Shown here: positions 43,871 to 52,118 of the stretch, piece after piece
Layout of the letters: each line of letters opens with the position of its first letter
Numbering within the stretch: position 1 is the stretch's first letter
Origin: an uncultured Lachnospiraceae bacterium
Lineage (GTDB): Bacteria; Bacillota; Clostridia; Lachnospirales; Lachnospiraceae
Direction: 5' to 3'
NCBI GenBank assembly: GCA_947566645.1
Contig: CANOKL010000002.1
Coordinates: forward strand, 1 to 64,000
Length of the DNA stretch: 64,000 nt
Made by a program: the position numbers and the translations under genes
The notes under the pieces: model-generated
What the model was told of the DNA's origin: nothing
The model's database searches: none
What the model saw: only the letters and a program-made list of their open reading frames with translations

Positions 43871-46570
43871 ATGGCTATGGCAGCAGCTTACAGACAGATT
43901 CGCCAGACTAGGCGATATACAGCAAGCAGATCAAACCGCAGAAGTGCCGTAAATACGGGCTTCCACGGTTTCTCACGACCTGTGTATCACACAAGTTTTC
44001 GTATTAAAGACGGTAGGGGAATTGACCCTTGTATGGGTAGTGGTCATATTCTTGTATATGCTTTTGACGTACTGATGGAAATTTATCGTGAGGTAGGATA
44101 TTCCGATAGAGATGCAGCATTAAGTATCGTTGAAAATAATCTTTTCGGTATGGACATTGATAAGCGTGCGTATCAGTTGGCATATTTTGCAGTAATGATG
44201 AAAGCACGCAGCTACAATCGTCGTGCATTAACAAAAGGTATATCCAATCATCTTGCGGTTGTTGAGGAAAGCAATTCTGTTGATAAATTTGCTTGTAATG
44301 GCTTAACAACAGATAGTGAACAGAATAAGATTGGCGAATACTTAGTTGAAGCATACAAAGATGCACAGGAAATCGGAACGTTACAGACAATAAAAAAGAA
44401 AGACTATGATGGATTTGTAGCATATTTAAATAATATTGAGAGCGATGCAGGACAGATAGACCTTTTTTCAACAGCCTGGCTTAACGATATTCTTCCGCAG
44501 ATGTTGCAGCTTGCAAAACAGGCAGAGATTATGAGTAAGAAATATGCAGTTGTTTGTACCAATCCACCATATATGAATAAGCTGGAGGGACAGTTGAAGA
44601 AGTTTGTGGTTGATAGTTACAAGGCGTATTCTGGCGACTTGTTCAGTGTATTTATATACCGTAATTTTGATTATTGCAAAGTAGATGGATATTCTGCTTT
44701 TATGACGCCATATGTTTGGATGTTCATTAAGACATATGAAGCTTTGAGAAAATATATCATTGATACAAAGGCGATTACTACATTAGTGCAGATGGAATAT
44801 TCTGCCTTTGAGGAAGCCACTGTACCAATCTGCTCATTTGTTTTGAAGAATGGCAGAGCAACTGAAAAATCTTTGTGCTTTAGATTATCTGATTTTAAAG
44901 GCGGAATGGAAGTTCAAAAGCAAAAAGTTCTTGAAGCTGTTGAGGATAAGGAGTGTAAGTATTTTTATGAAACGGAGCAATATAATTTCTCAAAAATTCC
45001 AGGATATCCGGTTGCATATTGGGTAAGTGAAAAAGGGTTTTTAGCTTTTTCAAATTCAAAAATTGTGGACCATTATGTTGTAAGAAATGGGATTTCTACG
45101 GGGAATAATGAAAAATATTTGCGTTTATGGCATGAGGTGTCAGCGGCGAACAGTTATTGGAAACCTTGTAATAAGGGAGGAAGCTATAGAAAATGGTATG
45201 GTAATAACGAATATTTTGTGTACTGGAAAGATGATGGACATGAAATAAAAACGGCACTTGATGAAAAGGGAAGAATAAAAGCAAGGCTTGGTGGTGTTGA
45301 GTATTCTTTTTCAAAAGGAATTGAAATGTCAAGAATTACAAGCGGTAGCTTAAGTTTTAGAATATCAAATGGTGGATTTGTGTATGAAAGTTCAACAAAT
45401 GATATTTATCAAGTGAATAATGCATATCCGCTAATTTGGCTATTGGGTTATTGTAATTCCAAAGTTGTAGATTATTTCCTGAATTTGATGAATCCAACAA
45501 TCAATATTATGCCAGAAGATATTCGTAAATTGCCTTGTGAAAAGATTGAGTTGAGTTATCTTGATGATATGGTTAACGAAAATATTGATAGTTCTAAAAA
45601 TGATTGGGATTCATTTGAAACCTCTTGGGACTTTAAAAAGCATCCGTTACTTTGCTATGATTCAGATAATGTATCGGTTACCTTTGAAGCGTGGTCAAAA
45701 GAATGTGATGAACGTTTTAATCAGCTCAAAGCCAATGAAGAAGAACTCAATCGTATTTTTATTGACATTTATGGATTGCAAGACGAATTAACTCCAGAAG
45801 TGGAAGATAAGGATGTTACCGTTCGTAAAGCTGATTTACAGAGAGATATTAAGAGTTTAATTTCTTATGCAGTTGGCTGTATGTTTGGCCGTTATTCTCT
45901 TGATGAAGATGGACTTGCTTATGCAGGAGGAGAATGGGATAAAAGTAAGTATGAAACTTTTATCCCAGATGAAGATAACTGCATTCCGATTACAGATGAA
46001 GAATATTTTGAAGATGATATTGTCGGCTTATTTTGTGCTTGGTTGAAAAAAGTTTACGGAGAAGATACCCTCGAAGAAAATCTTGACTTTATTGCGAATG
46101 CTCTTGGCAATAAAGGGAAGACAAGCAGAGAAGTAATCAGAAATTACTTTCTGAATGATTTCATCAAAGACCATATTAAGATTTACCAAAAGCGTCCAAT
46201 TTATTGGCTTTTTGATAGCGGTAAGCAGAACGGATTTAAGGCTCTTGTGTATATGCACCGTTGGGATGCAGATACCATTGGTAATGTTCGAGTTGAGTAT
46301 CTGCACCGTATTCAGCGTGTATATGAAAAGGAAATTACCCGTATGCAGGAAATCATGGACAATAGCCACGATAACAAAGAAATTTCCAATGCCACAAAGC
46401 GTAAGGAAAAACTTCAGAAGCAGATTAAGGAGACCAAGGACTATGATGCTAAAATCGCTCACCTGGCTCTTTCCCGTATCGACATTGACCTTGATGACGG
46501 CGTGAAAGTCAACTATGAAAAGGTTCAAACTGCAGACGGAAAGAAAATGCAGATTTTAGCGAAGATATAA
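43871..46570 (+). CDS. pglX: BREX-1 PglX adenine methyltransferase, N-terminally truncated
   Basis: Of the usual roughly 1200 residues of type 1 PglX, about 845 remain. PglX sequence begins at IDPCMGSGHILVYAFDVLME (motif I, near residue 51) and continues with IVENNLFGMDIDKRAYQLAY, VVCTNPPYMNKLEGQL (motif IV NPPY), the target-recognition region and the C-terminal SRIDIDLDDGVKVNYEKV. The first 50 residues (MAMAAAYRQIRQTRRYTASR) are arginine-rich and unlike PglX, so the 5' third has been lost and replaced by unrelated DNA. Both catalytic motifs survive, but the N-terminal domain is missing, and GGGAGG is 12 bases from the ATG, a poor distance. Activity is doubtful. brxA, brxB and brxC, expected upstream, are absent. 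Confidence 0.85.
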   Translation: MAMAAAYRQIRQTRRYTASRSNRRSAVNTGFHGFSRPVYHTSFRIKDGRGIDPCMGSGHILVYAFDVLMEIYREVGYSDRDAALSIVENNLFGMDIDKRAYQLAYFAVMMKARSYNRRALTKGISNHLAVVEESNSVDKFACNGLTTDSEQNKIGEYLVEAYKDAQEIGTLQTIKKKDYDGFVAYLNNIESDAGQIDLFSTAWLNDILPQMLQLAKQAEIMSKKYAVVCTNPPYMNKLEGQLKKFVVDSYKAYSGDLFSVFIYRNFDYCKVDGYSAFMTPYVWMFIKTYEALRKYIIDTKAITTLVQMEYSAFEEATVPICSFVLKNGRATEKSLCFRLSDFKGGMEVQKQKVLEAVEDKECKYFYETEQYNFSKIPGYPVAYWVSEKGFLAFSNSKIVDHYVVRNGISTGNNEKYLRLWHEVSAANSYWKPCNKGGSYRKWYGNNEYFVYWKDDGHEIKTALDEKGRIKARLGGVEYSFSKGIEMSRITSGSLSFRISNGGFVYESSTNDIYQVNNAYPLIWLLGYCNSKVVDYFLNLMNPTINIMPEDIRKLPCEKIELSYLDDMVNENIDSSKNDWDSFETSWDFKKHPLLCYDSDNVSVTFEAWSKECDERFNQLKANEEELNRIFIDIYGLQDELTPEVEDKDVTVRKADLQRDIKSLISYAVGCMFGRYSLDEDGLAYAGGEWDKSKYETFIPDEDNCIPITDEEYFEDDIVGLFCAWLKKVYGEDTLEENLDFIANALGNKGKTSREVIRNYFLNDFIKDHIKIYQKRPIYWLFDSGKQNGFKALVYMHRWDADTIGNVRVEYLHRIQRVYEKEITRMQEIMDNSHDNKEISNATKRKEKLQKQIKETKDYDAKIAHLALSRIDIDLDDGVKVNYEKVQTADGKKMQILAKI

Positions 46571-46605
46571 AATTTATAGCGAATTTAGGCAGAGAGGTGA
46601 TTAAC

Positions 46606-47763
46606 ATGTCAATCAAGTCAATTGATATTTTGAATGTTTTAGTATTCCAGAGACAGTGGAGAAAAAATAACGGAAGCTGTATGGACGGAAAAACGCAGAA
46701 TGGCGATAGCATTTCTGACGGCTTTCATTTGAATTTTGGTGATGGAATTAATATTATCATTGGAGAAAATGGCGTGGGAAAAACCAGCTTATTGAAAATG
46801 ATTTATGCTGCTACCCAGTGGTCTATAAAGAAAACCGATCCCGGAAAAACAAAGAATTTATTGCAGTTTTTCTCAAATTCCATCTCCAATGACGAAACAC
46901 TGAAAAATAGTGATTACAAAGCCGGATATTGTTATTATCGGGTGTCGGACGGCACACATAAGTTTGAATATAGTTTATCGCATCAAGGGATATTTGATTT
47001 TGATGACTGGTCAGGATTAAATATTCAATCCGTATTTATTCCGACAACGGAGATGTTGTCACATTCTAAGGGGTTTTTGGCTTTATATGAAAAATATAAT
47101 ATGCCCTTTGATGGAACGCAAGTAGATATTATCGTAAATGCATCGCTGCCTGAAACACGGGAAATATCGAAAGGTATGAAAGGTGTTTTGAAAAAGATTA
47201 GCAATGCGATTGATGGTGAAGTTATTTTAGAAAATGATAGTTTCTATATCGTGAAGCAGGATGGAAGAAAAGTGGATTTTTCTTTGGAAGCAGAAGGACT
47301 TCGTAAATTGGGGCTGATCTGGAAATTAATCAGAAATGGGTTACTGGAAAAGGATACTGTTTTATTGTGGGATGAACCGGAAGCAAATTTAAATCCGGAG
47401 TTATATCCATTGGTGGTAGATATATTGCTTGAACTGCAAAAAAATGGAGTTCAGATGTTCCTTGCGACGCATAGCTATAATTTTGCAAAATATCTGGAAA
47501 TTAAGAGGGAAAAAAAAGAAGATGTTTTGTTCCATAATCTGTATAAAGCATCATCAGAAATGCCGGAGGAGTTAAGCGAAGTGTTTCAGGACGAAAACCA
47601 TCGCCCGGATGAGATATATAGCCAGTCCGCATATACAATGGAAGAATTGAATCCGAATTTTATTTTATCAGCAGACAGTAAATTATTAGATGCAGCGTAT
47701 GAAAAATCTATGGAGGAATTAGAGGAGCGAATTGGAAAAAGGGATAAACAAAATGGAGAATAA
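46606..47763 (+). CDS. AAA_21/OLD-type ATPase of a two-gene cargo with a PIN protein
   Basis: A 385-residue ABC-type ATPase: Walker A NIIIGENGVGKTSLLKMIYA (about residue 50), signature region SLEAEGLRKLGLIWKLIRNG, Walker B LLWDEPEANLNPELYPLVVD and switch histidine FLATHSYNFAKYL. It resembles the ATPases of two-gene systems such as PARIS (AriA) or Septu (PtuA), in which the ATPase holds and releases a toxic nuclease. The partner here is the overlapping PIN-like gene. GAGAGGTGATTAAC precedes ATG 46606. The pair interrupts the normal pglX–pglZ order of BREX. Confidence 0.82.
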   Translation: MSIKSIDILNVLVFQRQWRKNNGSCMDGKTQNGDSISDGFHLNFGDGINIIIGENGVGKTSLLKMIYAATQWSIKKTDPGKTKNLLQFFSNSISNDETLKNSDYKAGYCYYRVSDGTHKFEYSLSHQGIFDFDDWSGLNIQSVFIPTTEMLSHSKGFLALYEKYNMPFDGTQVDIIVNASLPETREISKGMKGVLKKISNAIDGEVILENDSFYIVKQDGRKVDFSLEAEGLRKLGLIWKLIRNGLLEKDTVLLWDEPEANLNPELYPLVVDILLELQKNGVQMFLATHSYNFAKYLEIKREKKEDVLFHNLYKASSEMPEELSEVFQDENHRPDEIYSQSAYTMEELNPNFILSADSKLLDAAYEKSMEELEERIGKRDKQNGE

Positions 47764-48292
47764 AATTATTATGGATACGAATGTTGCCGCAAAGGCGGCA
47801 ACGCCTGTCGAAGAATGCAAAGATGAGGAATTGAATCTTCAAAAAGAGTGTATGGTATTTATAAAAGATTTTGTTGATAATCCAGGCAGTAAATTAGTAT
47901 TGGATGCAGATTATGAAATATCGAAAGAATACAGAAACAGAATTTCAATGAACACACCCGCCGGTAAAAAATTTTGGCGTTGGTTTAATTCTTATCAGAG
48001 TCGCATTTCAGCCGCAGATTTCGTGAAATTGGAGAAAGATGCGGAAGGAAATTATAAGATGTTTCCAATGGAAGAGAGAACAAAAGAGTTTGATCTCAGT
48101 GACCGGAAGTTTATTGCTTTAGCGAGGACACATTCAGAACATCCTCCGGTTGTTGAGGCGGCAGATGGAAAATGGCTGGGCTACAAAGAGGTATTCGAAG
48201 AATATGGAGTATATATCGAATTTTTAGATATGGAGTATGCCAGAATGATGTATGATCGAAAGGTATTAAATAAAAGTGGTCATGCGATATAG
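47753..48292 (+). CDS. PIN-like nuclease/toxin partner of the AAA ATPase
   Basis: A 179-residue protein starting MENKIIMDTNVAAKAATPVE. MDTN is the first acidic motif of PIN ribonucleases; further acidic positions lie in EECKDEELNLQKECM, KLVLDADYEISKEYRNR and FDLSDRKFIALARTHSEHPP (the third-motif DRKFIALA pattern). It should be a metal-dependent RNase. The ATG at 47753 lies within the ATPase gene (11-base overlap), so the two are translationally coupled, as for toxin and controller. No antitoxin other than the ATPase is visible. Confidence 0.75.
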   Translation: MENKIIMDTNVAAKAATPVEECKDEELNLQKECMVFIKDFVDNPGSKLVLDADYEISKEYRNRISMNTPAGKKFWRWFNSYQSRISAADFVKLEKDAEGNYKMFPMEERTKEFDLSDRKFIALARTHSEHPPVVEAADGKWLGYKEVFEEYGVYIEFLDMEYARMMYDRKVLNKSGHAI

Positions 48293-48337
48293 GAATGATA
48301 GATTCATTTGTTGTTTTTGAACAGGGGTGGTTAAGAT

Positions 48338-50905
48338 ATGGCAGAACTAAACTTAAAACAAATTACAGACAAATTAAATAGTGAGTTTGCAAGTGATGTC
48401 CGTAAACTTGTGTTTTGGTATGATGCCAATGCAGAGTTTCAGGAGGATATTGACGGTATAGAATTGGAAAATGCAAAGGTTCTGCATCTTGAGCCGGACA
48501 ACCAGTTCCATATCAAATATTTCCTGGAACGAGAGGATACGATGACCAATTACCTTGTTTACGCTCCGTTTGCAAAACCAAGTATAGGGGATAATCATCT
48601 TGCAGATACAATCCGATATTCCAAAGAATTTTTTGCCGACCGTGCTTCCCTGCTTACTCTTGATTTGGGTATTGATGAACGGTACAAGCCTGTCATTCAG
48701 CATTATATTAAATTCTTTGCGAATAAAGACAGAACGCAGAAGTTTTATGATTTGGAAATAGAGAATTTCAATAGAAGCACGATTGAAATTGCCTTGATGA
48801 GTGTACTCTGTAAGGATAAGACAGCTTCTTTTGAAGAAGTGCTGCGTTCCATTTTAACGGACAAGGCGAATTCCACTGAAAGCGGAAGAGAGGGCAGTCT
48901 GGACTGCGCTGGATGGATGGATAGCAAATATCTTGCAGAGTTTGAAAAGTATGATTTACTGACTGCTTTCTGGCAGCAGGCAGATGTGGCATTTGGATAT
49001 AATGACCCAAAGCCGACGCTTGAAAAACTCGTTATCACGATGTTTGTTACTTATGCGGCTAAGAGTATTCATATGGATATGCCGCAGGCCTGGAAACCGT
49101 TTGTTTCTTACAAGTCCGGTAATATCATTACATTTATGGATAATCTGATGAACAGCTATTTGTATGGTGGTCGTTTCGATGAGATTTCGGAGATTATCTA
49201 TCATGCAATCAACGGGAAGAGCTATTTTGAAAAAATGGAGGTGGAAACACTTGTAGACTGTAATATCTTTGCAGGTGTGGATGAACTCCTGATTTACTGG
49301 ATTATTGGCAGACTTGAGAATGAGGATATAGGAGCAAAATTAAATGGAAAGACCATTCCGGAGCTATGCATAGAACGCAGGAGGCAGCACTTTGGAAAGA
49401 ACTTCTGCAGCGAGTATTTCATTCTTCAGAATGCGTTTGATATGATTGCCCGAGGAAAGTATCAGGTTGTCAGCGGTATCAGGAATTTGGTTAAGGAATA
49501 TACAGAGTCGACCTATAAGATTGACCGTTATTATAGATACTTCTATTTTTACTTTGACAAATTGGAAGATACCACACAGTTTGAAAAAATCAGAGAGCTG
49601 GTTGAGAATATCTATACAAATGAGTATCTGAATCGGATTACCGTGAACTGGAATAATGAACTTGCAGATGCGAACGGAGATACAGGACTTATAATGCAGA
49701 GAGATTTCTTTGCAAGACATATCAATTACTCAAAGGACCGAGTGGCAGTCATTATATCCGATGCACTCCGTTATGAGGTGGCACATACGCTGTTTGAAAA
49801 AATGCAGGCAGATGAGAAGTGCAATGCTTCTATTGGGGCAATGCAGGGTGTGCTACCGTCTTATACTCCGTTAGGTATGGCTTCGTTACTTCCACATAAG
49901 ACGATAGAATACAGTCCGTTCTATGATGTACTGGTAGATGGAAAAACGTGCGGTTCCATAGAGCAGAGAGAAGCCATTCTGAAAGAATATAAAGTAAACA
50001 GTAAATGTGTTCAATTCGATTCAATGAAAACAATGAAGCAGGCAGACCTTCGTGCTATCTTTACCGGGCAGGACGTTGTGTATATTTATCATAATCAGAT
50101 AGATGTCCGTGGAGATAAAGCAGCTTCTGAGAATGAAGTCTTCAATGCCTGTGAAGAAGCAATCGACGAGATTTACACTTTGATAAAGAGGATTGCATCT
50201 CAGGCAAATACTTATCATTTTATCGTAACAGCAGACCACGGATTTATTTACAAGAGAGATAAAATTCAGGCAACGGATAAGATTACCGGAGCTGTTTCAA
50301 AATCAAACAGCGTTGGACAGCGTTATTCCATATCAGCCGAAGAAATTAAGGCGGATGGTGTTTGCCATACGACGGTTGGTAAGGTACTGGGGAGTGATGA
50401 TGAGCGTATCGTTTCGTTCCCTCTTGCGTCCGATATTTTCAAGGTGGCAGGAGCAGGACAGAACTATGTTCATGGTGGCTGTTCGCCACAGGAAATGCTT
50501 GTACCGATGATTGATGTGAAAGTGGATAAGGGAAAAAAGGAAACAAGCTCTGCGGCAATTGTTCTTGTAAGCCTGACTTCAAAGATTACAAATCTTATCA
50601 CGACACTGGATTTTGTTCAGACAGAGCCGGTAAGTGATGTTGTGAAAGAAACAAGCTACCGGGTATATTTCATTTCTGATAATAACGAAAAGATTTCTAA
50701 TGAGAATATTGTTATTGCAGATAAGAAAGACAAAGATACGACAAAGCGTATGTTCAGACTCCGTTTTAACTTTAAGAATAAGAAGTATGATAAATCACAG
50801 AAATACTACTTGGTTGCTTACGACGATAAGAACGATATAGAAGTTCTTCGTCACGAGATGATTATGGATATTGCATTTGCCGATGATTTTGGCTTCTTCG
50901 GGTAA
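48338..50905 (+). CDS. pglZ: BREX-1 PglZ phosphatase-fold protein (type A)
   Basis: An 855-residue protein of full family length. The N-terminal part has VRKLVFWYDANAEFQEDIDG; the alkaline-phosphatase-fold domain (about residues 450–720) has RVAVIISDALRYEVAHTLFE, FIVTADHGFIYKRDKIQ and YVHGGCSPQEMLVPMIDV, the metal-site aspartates and histidines of PglZ. PglZ is the hallmark protein of BREX and binds PglX and BrxB in the complex. Ribosome site GGGGTGGTTAAGAT. The gene appears intact even though pglX upstream is truncated and separated from it by the ATPase–PIN pair. Confidence 0.93.
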   Translation: MAELNLKQITDKLNSEFASDVRKLVFWYDANAEFQEDIDGIELENAKVLHLEPDNQFHIKYFLEREDTMTNYLVYAPFAKPSIGDNHLADTIRYSKEFFADRASLLTLDLGIDERYKPVIQHYIKFFANKDRTQKFYDLEIENFNRSTIEIALMSVLCKDKTASFEEVLRSILTDKANSTESGREGSLDCAGWMDSKYLAEFEKYDLLTAFWQQADVAFGYNDPKPTLEKLVITMFVTYAAKSIHMDMPQAWKPFVSYKSGNIITFMDNLMNSYLYGGRFDEISEIIYHAINGKSYFEKMEVETLVDCNIFAGVDELLIYWIIGRLENEDIGAKLNGKTIPELCIERRRQHFGKNFCSEYFILQNAFDMIARGKYQVVSGIRNLVKEYTESTYKIDRYYRYFYFYFDKLEDTTQFEKIRELVENIYTNEYLNRITVNWNNELADANGDTGLIMQRDFFARHINYSKDRVAVIISDALRYEVAHTLFEKMQADEKCNASIGAMQGVLPSYTPLGMASLLPHKTIEYSPFYDVLVDGKTCGSIEQREAILKEYKVNSKCVQFDSMKTMKQADLRAIFTGQDVVYIYHNQIDVRGDKAASENEVFNACEEAIDEIYTLIKRIASQANTYHFIVTADHGFIYKRDKIQATDKITGAVSKSNSVGQRYSISAEEIKADGVCHTTVGKVLGSDDERIVSFPLASDIFKVAGAGQNYVHGGCSPQEMLVPMIDVKVDKGKKETSSAAIVLVSLTSKITNLITTLDFVQTEPVSDVVKETSYRVYFISDNNEKISNENIVIADKKDKDTTKRMFRLRFNFKNKKYDKSQKYYLVAYDDKNDIEVLRHEMIMDIAFADDFGFFG

Positions 50906-50930
50906 TATCTGAAAAAGGGGGTATCGCCTT

Positions 50931-52112
50931 ATGAGAAGATGGGGCTTTTCCGATGCCTTAGCCTTTGCAGCTGCGGTGACTGTTCGGGATATGAGCAGAG
51001 AGAAAGAGAAAAGAATGATTAAAACGCGGAAGTTTTATCAGGAATGTTATAAAAGAATTGCCAACGACAGTGAACAGGCATTCAATATAGTATCAAAGGT
51101 TGTAAAAAAGGCATCACGCCGATATATTCCAAACGAGATAGCTTCAGGCAGTACCTATCTTGCGTTGTATGCCTTTGCTCTTGTCGTTGAAAGGCAAGGA
51201 AGAGTAACAAAAGAGCAGAGCAAAATCATTAGCATTTATTTTGATAATATAAGCTTTCCGTTTTCGGAGAGTGCGTATTTAAGTGCAGCGAGAACCGGAG
51301 GAGAGGTTGGAAATTTCCGAAATGTCATATCCATAAGTAAGAGTTATGCAGGTGGCTTTTGGGTCAACTTCTTCCGGGCATTATATAAATCCGGAACGCA
51401 AAAAGATTTGCAGGATATGATTGATTATACGATTTCCATCATTATGCGTTTTTCGATTCTTGGAAATCCTGACAGTAACATTTCCAATGGAATCTGTCAG
51501 AATTTTATTGGCTGCGTAAATTATCAGATTAACCAGGTGCGGGAGATTTCCATTAAAGAGATAGATTGGCTTGGTGTGATACCGATGGAAGACCGATTAG
51601 AAGAAATGAAATTTTTCTATGAGGATTTGATTGACAGGTCGAATATCACAAACGATATTTCAAAAGAAGAACTGCTTCCGTACTTGGAACTCCAGATTTT
51701 GAATTGTATCTGCGATGTTGTCATGATGACAAAACAGTCGAAGTCGGTAAAACTGCGAATGATGAATGATGCAGTCAGACTTTCGAGCATACATACTGGT
51801 GTAACGCCGGAGCAATATGTAAGAGAGATTGCAAATAATACGGAGATGGGACAGTTTTATAAAACAATGTTCTCATCGGGTAATTCGTTAGGGTCATTCT
51901 GGCTTGTGATTTTTACAATGGGCGGACAGCTATATGGAACGGACGCAACAGATGAACCAATAGGGATTGTAAATAACATTTTTTCTATCTTGATTCAGAT
52001 TGAAAATTATCTGGATGAAAAGTATAACTTCTTAGGAAAAGACAGCATAGCGAAAGATTATATGTTGCATATCATCGAGCAGCTTGCCAATAAATGCAAT
52101 GAGGAGGATTAG
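50931..52112 (+). CDS. unknown BREX-associated protein between pglZ and brxL
   Basis: A 393-residue protein starting MRRWGFSDALAFAAAVTVRD, mainly helical with basic segments (KEKRMIKTRKFYQECYKRIA; VKKASRRYIPNEIASGS) and no catalytic motif or membrane segment that I can see. It starts 25 bases after pglZ and ends 6 bases before brxL, so it is co-transcribed with both and probably serves the same system. Base composition matches pglZ and brxL, so it travelled with them. The standard BREX-1 operon has no gene here. An alternative start at the Met of MIKTRKFYQ is possible. Confidence 0.6.
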   Translation: MRRWGFSDALAFAAAVTVRDMSREKEKRMIKTRKFYQECYKRIANDSEQAFNIVSKVVKKASRRYIPNEIASGSTYLALYAFALVVERQGRVTKEQSKIISIYFDNISFPFSESAYLSAARTGGEVGNFRNVISISKSYAGGFWVNFFRALYKSGTQKDLQDMIDYTISIIMRFSILGNPDSNISNGICQNFIGCVNYQINQVREISIKEIDWLGVIPMEDRLEEMKFFYEDLIDRSNITNDISKEELLPYLELQILNCICDVVMMTKQSKSVKLRMMNDAVRLSSIHTGVTPEQYVREIANNTEMGQFYKTMFSSGNSLGSFWLVIFTMGGQLYGTDATDEPIGIVNNIFSILIQIENYLDEKYNFLGKDSIAKDYMLHIIEQLANKCNEED

Positions 52113-52118
52113 ATTATA

